Positions 11,365 to 21,145 of a DNA stretch of 64,000 bases are shown here, piece by piece (within the stretch, counting starts at the first letter, position 1; each line of letters starts with the position of its first letter). This DNA comes from Epinephelus fuscoguttatus (lineage: Eukaryota; Chordata; Actinopteri; Perciformes; Serranidae). The notes below the pieces were generated by a model. It was not told the DNA's origin. It saw only the letters and a program-made list of their open reading frames with translations, and made no database searches. Position numbers and translations under genes: made by a program. The stretch covers positions 25,275,643 to 25,339,642 of the forward strand of contig NC_064761.1 in assembly GCF_011397635.1 (NCBI RefSeq), given 5' to 3'.

Positions 11365-14300
11365 TTATCTTCCTTTCCGCCCTTTTCCACCCTTCATCCC
11401 TCCTCTTCCTTTGCCGCCTTTTCCTTTGCCTCCTTTAGCACGTTGCTCTTTCCTCTGCATCCCCCGCATGTCTTTCTTCATGCGACTGTCCACCACTTTA
11501 AACGCTCCCTTGACGCCGGCGGGCCGCCTCACCTTCTTGCCAGCCCCCTTTTTGCTCACGACGTATGTTACTTCTCTCTTCTCCTTCCCCAAACCTGCTT
11601 TCTTGTAGATACTGACAAAATAGGGAAAAGATGAGACAAATTATCGACATGAAATTAATGATACAATTTAGCATTTAGTGTAACGGAGTCATCATGTTCT
11701 TTTGAGGTGCGTCTCCACCCCCACAGGTGTGACATCATACCTCTTCAGCTGAGCCATCTTCTCCCTCTCAGAGATGTCCACTGTGTTGACAACTGCCTCT
11801 GCTTTCTTCTTAGCCTGCTCCATCTTCTTCAGCATCTGGGAACGTCACAGAGGTAATAAAAAATTAAGATCTACAGAAATATTTTGCCTTACTTACAAGT
11901 TCCTTAAACTATAAAGATTTTAAGTGTTTTTGTTTTCCGGCATCTGTCATCAGCACTTGCACCATTGTTCTTTTCCCTGCTCTTACCCTCCTCTTCTTCC
12001 TGGCCTTGGCCTCAGCAACTCGTTTGATGGGTCGGGCATCGATCTCCTTCCATTTTTGTTTGTACTCCTCCACCATCTCCTTGGTAACCGGCACCGGTTT
12101 CTTCCGGTGTTTCCGTTCGTCGTCCAGGAACCACTCCGGTACATCCCACGGCTCCTCTGAGCTAGCAAACCTGCAAGACCATACAGTCAGTTTACTGTAC
12201 AGCCATCTTTCATCTTTTGGTATTTTCATTGGATTCGTTGACAAGAACAAATATAAAGCATCACCAGCTTATACTTCAAGGACTGTATGCTTTGTGAGAC
12301 CATTTGAAACAGCTGGAAAGTGGGCACACATTAGGACAAGACACACTTAATCCACAGACTGCCTAAACATGTCGATCGCCCCCTGGTGGCTGCCTGCAGT
12401 GTAGGTCATAAACCCTGCCCTCTCCGTATGAACAGATGGGACATGGACCAAACTAAAAACTCAAAGGTACACATCTGGTTTCTGTCATTTATGAGGGTTC
12501 GTATCACCCACTCCGGAGATCACTACTGCGCAGACTCTGGCTCCAAATGTCATCGCTGATGGAAGATGGCAGCGGCTGTATCCTGGACAATTTTGGCTTC
12601 ATTTTTGTACAGAGGGATTACGTGGAGATGCGTCATCCATCTTTATATACAGTGTTTGACTCAAACACAACACACACACCTGTGGAAGGAGCCATCCATC
12701 AGATCCCTGGCTCTCTTCTTAGACGTAGCGATCTGACAGCCCAGGGCGAGGCCCTCTGCATCCAGGATCCTGGCTTTTTTACCTGAGGAGCACAGACTCC
12801 ATAAACATCTAAAACTTTAGTCTAAAACATGAAGCTGAATTACTTTAACTGGCTGCATTTGTGTAGGCTGGAGTAGGGCTGGGCGATATATTTCACTATC
12901 TTTAGACTGGCGATACATAATATATCTCTGGGGTTTTTTCTACACAGTGGGCTAAAAATTCTAAGTCAAGTCACATGCAGTTGTATTATAACAGACTGTG
13001 ATCAAAATAAAATGCAAAGACAGGGTTTCCTTTCTTGTCTTAAAATATAACTCTGAAAAACATGTATATGAAAAATGACAGCCTGTATTAAATAACAAGA
13101 ATGTTGTACGAGAACTTGTGAGCAAGTGGGGACAGGGTTGTGGAGTTCCATCAGTTTACATCAGTCTATGTTGATATAAACGGTACTTTCTCATCCTGTA
13201 TCTGTTTGAAAATACCTTCAGAAGTGGTTATATCACCCAGGCCTAGGTTGAAACCCTACAGCTTGACCCCTGACATTTAAAAGTTTCTCATACTCACTGG
13301 TACTTTCTACAGGAACAACCTGGAAGTCATCGTCGTTGGCCTCTCCCAACATCCCATTGGCCCCTTTGGTGACCTGCTTCATCCTGGTGATCTCCCTGGA
13401 ACAAAATATTGATTTGTATTTTTATTCAGCTGTCAATAGAACGAATCAAATTGGACCCACTATATAGTATTTTGAGAGGAAAATGGCACAGACAGCCACA
13501 TAAGTATGGTTTTACTTTTCATCGTCGCTGCTGTCGTCTGAGTCGCTGTCACTCCCCTCTTCAGCTTCCTTTGAAGGTCCCGCCTTTTCCTTCTCTGGTG
13601 GAGCAACCTTCTCTTCAGCCTCCTGCTCCTCCTCCTCCTCTTCTTCTTCAGCTTTCCTCTTTTTGCCTTTTTCCGAAAAATATTCATTTCACAAATATTT
13701 TTGTCAGTCCACATTTGGGAGAGCTAGTATCCTTTTAAAGGTGATATTTTATATTTGTCAGACTGTTACCTTTTTGTTTGCTCTGAAGCCACTCGGTCTG
13801 TCGAAGCTCGCTCTCTGCGTCTCCTTCTAGGTTGATCTCAGAGAAGATGCCCTGTAGAGCAAAAGGACAGCAGGGTGAAAGGTCAGAGGTCACTCCAACA
13901 TCAGGTCTGGATTAGGGCTGCCCCCGGCGAAGAATTTTCCTAGTTGACCAATAGTCGTAATTGAGGACCATTAATCGAGTAGTCGCCTGCATGTTTACGA
14001 TATTAAAATCATTTATTTTGGAAGGGGCAGCACAATGGTTTGAGTTGAAGGTGTGAGAAAGAATAGTTTCAGTAACATTGTCAACACTATGTTACATTAC
14101 AGAGAAATACAAAACCATACTAATGAACCTTCATTAATATAGGCCTATATTTTATCTACAAGTGCACGTCACACACTGAGCGAGCCGCCTGTTTATGACG
14201 CTGTCAGCAAAGTAGTAATGATTGTGCTAAGTGGCTAATGGGCATGTAGCTACTTCCATGTTCCAGATGATACGTCATGTTTGTAGTCGACCAATGAGGA

Positions 14301-17300
14301 TGAGTTTACATATCACCTTGGGTTCGTCCTTCACCTTTTATCTATCGCAATACAGCTAAGCCTACATACCTTTTGTAATTTAATCCTTCTTGTGTGGGTA
14401 CTCCTTTCTCATTGCCGTGGCTTCCTCCGGCAACAGATAATGCTCCCGGTAACGCTCTTCTATGGCGCCATTTTTGCTTTGCAACAACTCCCAATCCACC
14501 ACCTTGACTACCATATACTCATTCGGTACTTTTAGTCAAAGTTCTACGTCTTATTTTTTGCCAATGCTTTTCTTCCTCTAAACTATTCTCTGTAACTAAG
14601 CAACCAACCATAGAGTAGACAATCTGCTTCCTGTTTACACTGGTATGCATGCCCAGTGCTCGTGAACAGTCATGTGATATGTGTTTTCAGGCATGTTAGT
14701 ACGGACGGAGATTATTTCTGGAACAGTGCTAAAACACTTGTGTGTACAGAGATCGTTTTCATTTTAAAAATGCAGTTTCAAAACAAAAACGCATTAGTGT
14801 GGGCGTGGCCTAATTTGCAAGTGTAAGCCATGACAGTGATTAGTGATGTGAACGGAGAGGCAAGTGACAAGTCACTACACAACCCCACTTTGTGCAACTA
14901 TCAACATAAACATTGTACATATCACATCTCTGGAACACAAGTGGACAAACCTTGCTGAACCACAGGTCAGTCTGTCGCGCCTTCTTCTCATCCTTTCCTT
15001 CCAGTTCCACTAGCAAGCCACTATCCTGTCCTTCCTCCTCCTCCTCTTCTTCTTCTTCAGTGAATGTTACTCTAGAAAACACAGACACAAATAAGCAAGC
15101 ACTGATTAAAAGAACTATTAATTATTGAGGGGTAAGACCCTTGTCTTTTTCCCAGAACATCAAAGGAACAGAATTTCAAACAGTGGACAGCCTTGTTTCA
15201 TACACAACGCTTGACTCACTTCTTCTTTGGTGCTTTCTTCTCCAGCTCTTTCTGCCTCTGCTCCACCTCCTCCATGTCCTTATCATCTAAATCAGAGGCC
15301 AGGGACATTGCATCCGCATCGTCGTCCTCTTCCTCAGACAGGTAGACATCCTCACCCTCTTCTACCAGGGTGTCTGCCACCTGCATGTCCCCTTTGGATA
15401 TATCAGCCAGCGCCTGATGGAGAACCGTGAACACCAAATCAGGACAATAAGTTACAGTGACTAACAACTTAAAGTAATCAACAGAATTAAGTCTACATAT
15501 AAATATTTTTCCAACCAAGCCCTAGTGGGGTGTCAGCATCCATGGGTGTGCATGTGTGCGTTGTCTTCACCTTTTGCTTCTTGATGGTGCTGAGGGAGAA
15601 CATGGATGAGTCGTTGGAATCTGCGATGGAGACGCCAGGCAGGTCCATCTTCAGCGCCACCCTCTCCCTCTGCTTCCTCTGCTCCTTCAGCAGCTTCCTC
15701 TTCTTCCTGATGGAGCATGACAGTTATACAAACTCTATTTGTCTGGCATGTTTCATTTTAATTTTCTTCCACCAAAAGCACATCAAGGGCAACAGGTTAA
15801 CAAGGTGATGTCTATCAACTACTTCACAGCTGCGTCTGAGGATCTGTTACAACTTACTGCTGTGGCAAATAGTCACAGAAAAAAATAAAATAAACCTCCT
15901 GAGCAGAACTAAAATTGCGATCCTGAACAACTTTGTATCGTACCGTTTGAGCTCAGCGACCTCCTCAGCTTTCAGTTCTGCCAGTTTCTTCACCATTTCT
16001 TCCTCCTCGTCATCCTCTTCTTTCCCCTCCTCCTTCTCTTCCTCCTCCTCTGTCTTCTTGTCTGGCTCTTCCTCTGATTCAGCCTTTTCTTCATCAGAAC
16101 TTAAGCTAAAAACAAAGCAAAAAGGAATGTTTTTAAAAATCTGCTGTGACACACTCTGGAAAAGAGAATATTTCAGTAGCTTTTGTAAATGAACTGTAAA
16201 GACTCTTTACTCAATCTCCGGGTCCAGCTGTTTGGCCTCCCCCTTCAGTTTTTTGGCCAGGAATCTCCTCAGTTTGGTTCGCCAGTTCAGCAGCAGGCTG
16301 CAGGTGAGGATGGAGGAAAGAAGAGTCACTTGAGTAACATCTAATCTTTATTATTTCTAAAAACAGTACTAACAAAAATCAACTTACCGGAGCTCTTTGC
16401 GGCCCAGCACTTTGATGTCACGTAAACATTCCTTTATCTCATCGCTAGTGGCTGGGTGAGACTGCAGGTCTGTGTTGTCAAAGGTGATCTGAGTGAGGAG
16501 GACAGAGTGAGAATTGAAATACAGGAAGGCTTTTTCTCTCACTGAGGTCAGCCAGTTTACATTTCATACACTGTACTGTGTATTTTAATATCAAATAATC
16601 AGGCCCAGGACGATTAATCATAAATCTATAACCTTCAACAACATCTCTCTCTCCAGATTCAACTTCTATCTCACAGGAGTTTCCATGAAATGGCAGAAAA
16701 TGAGAAGACCTCCAGCATCCCTCTTTGGCAAGTTAAAGCAGTATAAAGATCTCACCTCACTGGCTTTGTCCAGGAAGTCTATGGCATTTTCAGCTTTCAA
16801 AAAGGCTGTCACTGTGAAACTGTGGTAGAGTGTCAGATCACCGTCTGCGTATCCCTCCGCCTGGAACAAAAGAGCAGCTGTTTGGTCAGTACAGAATATG
16901 TGGGGACAAATGTGAGGTTTTTACTCCAAAGTCGACATTCAAACGTCAATCTCAATATGGGAAAGTCAAGTTATTTGTTCTCATTGTGAGTCAACAGTTT
17001 GCTCGTCCAGTATTCCATCATCTCATTCAGTGTACATGCCTTTGGCTTCTTGACAGGATTCAGCTCCCTCACAGTTTTGGCCTGCACCTCCACCTCTTTG
17101 AACGCATGCTTGGGGTCAAAGAACTTACTGTCGATTTTGTCTGGGGCAAGAAAACCTGGGAAGGAAGAAACAAACTTGGTTAAGATATACTACGCAGAGG
17201 TGGCTAAGACACAAGACTCTGACTTTTTCTCTTCTCATCAGAGACTGTAATGTGCAGCTGCCACTTACCCTGACAGATGACAAAGATCTCGGCGGACTCG

Positions 17301-20240
17301 TTCCTAGACGCCTGCGGCTTGGTGGCCTGAACTTTCTTGAAGAACTGCTGGAAGATCCAGAGGAGTGGCTGGTAGTCCTTGGAGCGGAAGACCTTGGTGA
17401 CGAAAGTGCCGCCTTTGGTCAGAAAATCACAGGCCAACTTCAGGGCCATGAGGGTCAAATGAGCTGGAGAGGAAGCGGAGAACAAAGTGAGACGTTAGGT
17501 TCAAATGCGATCCATTATGACAGGTGATTGTTCTTCTCATTTTGTTTAACTATTTTTGGACATATGGCACATTACTTGCTGCTATACAAAGGAACAAAAT
17601 TGTGCTATGGATAGCCAGTATTTGCTGATAGCTGGGTCTGTAAATTCTGACATATGAAGATGTGACTGGAAATTTATTTTAATTTTTAGTTTAGTGGCAC
17701 CTACCCTGTGAGAAAGCATCATGTTGCCAGTTGGCTCCCACATTCGGGGCTCCGTCATTTAGCACAACGTCGACCTTCCAAGTCTGCAGTTCCTTCCGTA
17801 AAGCCTGTATGAGGGACAGAAAGCACCTTCCTTAACAAACCCATGTTGAGAACTCTCCTGTAGTTTGTGATTTTAGAGAAATCTGATGCTTGGTAAACAG
17901 TGCAGGTGTCTAATGCCAGGACGAAATCATCTGTGTCTCTGGCGTTTTGTCTTCTCATGTCCATTTTCCTTCAGCTCTGCAGCAGCTGCCTCACCTGTCT
18001 GCATTTGTCTGTGGTGATGTCTTCTTGCAGCGCCACTACATTGGGGATGGGCTTGATGGGCACCAGGTCAACACCTGACAGGAAGAAACACTTCTTTAAA
18101 ACTTTTCTCACACTATTTCAGTGATAAAAATTAGATCGTACTTTTTTTTTTCCAAAAACAACTGACTTTAAAAGCCTTTGGAGAGTCAGAGCGATTTATT
18201 ATCATGATGACATCACACTCACCAATAATGAGACTGGATACAGGCATAAACTTAGATGCCACCTGCAACCTGCAAGGAGATTTTCAATCAGGGGTACATT
18301 CATATATCACAACATACATTTTGCTCATGTGTCTCCTGTGATCTGACAGATGTGTACTGTCTCTCCAGGATGATTAAATATTGAATTATGACTTTGGTTT
18401 TGTCCCAGGCAAACATTTTATCAAACCATACAGATAAAAGACACCCGTTAGATTATAGCGTGAATCACTCTTCAGATCAGTGCTGAGCTTGGTAAATTAG
18501 CTTTTAGGTTTTTTTGCACCAAATAAATGAAACAAGTAACAAAAGGTATTTAAATTGAGACAGATATGTGTCGTTAGATCTTTTAAAGTGTATGTTGGAT
18601 GATATGGTTGCTTTACAGTGTTTCTGCTTTGGTTAATTGCCAGACATGATATTTTTTTCCTCTACATGTGACTGTTTTTATTGAAGTTGTTGTTCTTCTG
18701 TATCCATCATTTTCGGCAGACTCTATTGTTGTTATTTAGCTTTTTCATCTTTTTACTGTTTTTTCTAATAACTGTTTATAATTCTTGAGGTACACTGCTG
18801 CTGCTAGCTATTTGTTTTATGGACTTTTTTTTATCATTTATTGTGGTTACTATGGAATATTTGTGTCCTTCTAGTCCATTGAATGTGACCTCAGGGTATT
18901 GCTGTAAAAGAGGATAGGACGGTATATATATAGAGAGAGGGGATGACACGCAGCAAAGGGCCATAGGCCAGAATGAAATGAGCAAGACAAGGACACAGCC
19001 TTTGTACATGTGCGCCAAAAGAGGCAAAGTCTACCTTAAAAAATGTATTTAATTTTTTTAAAAAAAAAAAAAAAACTTCACAGGGAAGTTATTTGTCGCC
19101 ATTCACAGGTGAGCATTAGAAGTGCGTGACACATAACTATGTCTTACATTATTTCCCATTTAAATGGATGTGTTCTGCTGCTTTAAAGTTCAAAATGAAT
19201 TCTTGAATCACTTTGTTCATAAATATTTCATGAGTAAGGGTTAGTTGTCATTGTTATTTGATATTAGTAGATAAAAACAGACATTTATGTTGTGACAAGT
19301 GATAACACATGGTATAGAGGCTACTGTGCACAGATATAAATACAGGTGTGCCTTAAGATTCTGGCTTGCCCTTTGGTGTGCCTTGGAAAGCCCCTGACTA
19401 AGTGACATATTTTACAGATATTCTGTATTTAATTTAATGCATAACAATAACAGTACAGAACAACAGATAAACTGCACAATTACCCCAAATAATGAATGCA
19501 ATAACTTAAGGAAAATGTGTAAAATTAGTTATTCGGATGAGTTTTAAGCAGATTATTTCCAGTATTGTGTGTATTTTAACATGCTTTATAGACTTAACTT
19601 ATTAGCTGTTTCAGTGTTATCTTCTCCCTGTTTATTGTTTGTGGTAGTTTTCTTACAGCATTTAAAATGGTACTCATGCATAAAAGACATGTCAAGTGCT
19701 ATTTTAGCTGTATAACAGTATCACACACAGTCTGTTTGGGAATACCAGCCCTGCTTCTATGATGTTGCCCTGCATCATTACTGGAGGGCTCTTGTTGAGG
19801 TTTAACAGTGTCCCTGAATTAGATTTAGTTTTGGTTCCTCTGTGTCTCTACAGTTTGGGCTCTCCTGTTTAAAACCCTCAGCAGACAGTTATCAAATGAT
19901 CATGTGTTGACAGGCAGCTCACCATCCACCAGGAGCAGCACACAGGTCGATCAGAGCTCTGGCTTTCTGTAGAAACTGAAATTTACGGTTCAGCTGGATG
20001 AGTTTGAAGGAAGAACGAGAGCGATAACCTGAAACAGATCAAAACAAGATGTTATCAGACAGCTGACACCGTCTTAAGGCTGAGGGAGTTAGCTAGCAGT
20101 CATGCTAATGCTAACGTACATCTCAGTGCTAACAGTCAGAAGCTTGTTATCTTTTACAGCAGCGGTACTTTACCTGTTTCTTTAGCCAGGTGATAGAACT
20201 TATCCTTTCTGGTTTTTCCGACTTTCAGTTTCTTCCCCAT
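11365..20240 (-). CDS. ftsj3: pre-rRNA 2'-O-ribose methyltransferase FTSJ3 (Spb1 family), 21 coding exons, 858 aa
   Basis: Exons (minus): 20240-20174, 20028-19923, 18269-18223, 18074-17995, 17804-17705, 17463-17269, 17155-17040, 16860-16756, 16488-16388, 16297-16211, 16105-15944, 15706-15571, 15413-15220, 15071-14951, 13851-13770, 13666-13516, 13395-13298, 12782-12680, 12170-11987, 11835-11741, 11611-11365; sum 2577 bases in one frame. The protein starts [20 protein letters not shown]. The RrmJ/FtsJ fold is visible: K31 in SRSSFKL, SAM loop DLCAAPGGW at 50-58, D117 in LNDGAP, K157 in [11 protein letters not shown] and E192 in NESAEIF, giving a complete K-D-K-E set. The middle is rich in acidic and lysine runs, and the C-terminal Spb1 region has [17 protein letters not shown] and [19 protein letters not shown]. 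Length is close to human FTSJ3 (847 aa). The family methylates and helps process pre-rRNA in the nucleolus. Oddities are a GC donor after exon 7, a weak acceptor before exon 16 and a Gly/Lys-rich tail. Confidence 0.95.
12360..12665. repeat. Interspersed repeat in ftsj3 intron 18
   Basis: The segment contains GCCCCCTGGTGGCTG, then ATTTATGAGGGTTCGTATCA, and ends CATCTTTATATACAGTGTTT. I recognise this combination as a common non-autonomous repeat of fish genomes, from memory. No coding capacity is apparent. Confidence 0.45.
12874..13245. mobile_element. Short MITE with 17-bp terminal inverted repeats, hAT-like
   Basis: The left end is TAGGGCTGGGCGATATA (12874-12890). The right end, 13245-13229 read on the minus strand, is TAGGCCTGGGTGATATA. 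The 8 flanking bases on each side, GGCTGGAG and GGTTGAAA, match at 5 of 8 positions, consistent with an old 8-bp hAT target duplication. It is 372 bases long and non-coding, in ftsj3 intron 17. Confidence 0.65.
13910..14310. repeat. Half of a degraded DNA-transposon remnant in ftsj3 intron 14
   Basis: It begins TAGGGCTGCCCCCGGCGAAG and continues with TAGTTGACCAATAGTCG-type sequence, a start seen in fish hAT-like repeats. The matching inverted end was not found. The rest of the intron to 14950 shows no gene. Confidence 0.35.
18903..19016 (-). mobile_element. tRNA-derived SINE (family B), antisense copy
   Basis: Read on the minus strand it begins GGCGCACATGTACAAAGGCT and continues to GGCCCTTTGCTGCGTGTCAT, ending CCGTCCTATCCTCTT. 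It shares this order of blocks with the copies at 28881 and 33118. It lies in ftsj3 intron 2, the long intron 18270-19922; the rest of that intron shows only AT-rich sequence. Confidence 0.65.
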
Positions 20241-20345
20241 ATTTGTCGCTGTGGTTTTTACACTTTAATAAAGAAATATCAAACTTAAAGCACTCCGTGG
20301 TCCATAGAAACACACGTGTGGCTGTGCCGGCGCAAATGTTCAACG
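20241..20345 (-). promoter_or_regulatory. ftsj3 5' UTR and presumed promoter
   Basis: GC-richer sequence directly upstream of the ftsj3 start codon. A TTC-rich tract (20365-20385, plus strand) resembling a LINE tail follows. Promoter function is inferred from position. Confidence 0.35.
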
Positions 20346-20587
20346 TCACACTGCACGGAGCCTACTTCTTCTTCTTCTTCTACTGATTTTTTACTGTTGT
20401 TTTGGGGGCATTGGCGCCATCTGCTGTCTGTGCCGCAGAATGCACAAAACATCTTTAACTGTGGCCCAGCTGTAACAGAACATCCATCCAGGGGCGTAAA
20501 TATTGGTCCCCTTGAGAGAGAGCAGACCCTTGCAAGTGATTCAAATTGTCACCTTGGAAATATACCTGTGTTTAAAGTTAAATTATA

Positions 20588-20840
20588 TAAGGGTCCTGGT
20601 TCGAATCCAGGGTGGGGGAGCCCTGTGCAGAGTTTGCATGTTCTCCCCATGTCAGCATGAGTTTTCTCCAGGTGCTCCACTCTGCCTTCCTCCCACAGTC
20701 CAAAGACGTGCAGGTTAATTGGTGACTCTAAATTGCCCGTAGGTGTGACTGTGAGCGTGAATGGTTGTCTGTCTTTATATGTTAGCCCTGCGATATTCTG
20801 GTGACCTGTCCAGGGTGTACCCTGCCTCTGCATGACCAGA
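20588..20840 (+). mobile_element. tRNA-like SINE (family A), 5' and 3' incomplete copy
   Basis: It starts at the B-box-like GGTTCGAATCC and runs through GAGTTTGCATGTTCTCCCCA, TGCAGGTTAATTGGTGACTC and GGTGACCTGTCCAGGGTGTA. The A-box part and the 3' tail are missing. Same family as 22403-22761 and 45193-45586. Confidence 0.75.
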
Positions 20841-20894
20841 CTGAGGGTTAAATGTAATGACATGTTCTTTGTAATTTGGGTCGACCATATAAAA

Positions 20895-20930
20895 TAATAA
20901 TAATAATAATAATGATAATAATAATAATTT
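20895..20930 (+). repeat. (AAT)n microsatellite
   Basis: A run of AAT units with one GAT interruption, between two short copies of TTGGGTCGACCAT (about 20875-20889 and 20929-20941). The flanking repeat suggests a small local duplication. Confidence 0.85.
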
Positions 20931-21066
20931 GGGTCGACCATTTAAGTAGTGCTTCTGAGTTATTAATATTTGACCAACAAACACAGTAGGAACCATACAG
21001 TGTGAACTATATGAGGCCATATTACTCTCCAACACACAACACAGTAGTTTGTAGTTTTATTAATTC

Positions 21067-21072
21067 TTTATT
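21067..21072 (-). terminator. plaat1 poly(A) signal
   Basis: AATAAA on the minus strand, about 75 bases past the plaat1 stop codon. A second possible signal overlaps at 21055-21060. Confidence 0.6.
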
Positions 21073-21145
21073 TTCAGTATTATTCTTTTTAATCACAGCC
21101 GCATGAATGTTGGGAGAGAACACCCTTCAGTGAAGAACACAGCTG

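Noticed and set aside
13460-13714. Basic arginine/lysine-rich minus-strand open frame
   Set aside because: It is the wrong frame of the acidic ftsj3 exon at 13666-13516.
20365-20385. TTC tract as a regulatory triplex or GAGA-type site of ftsj3
   Set aside because: It resembles the AAG-rich tail of the antisense LINE remnant at 10268-10290, so a transposon tail is the simpler reading.
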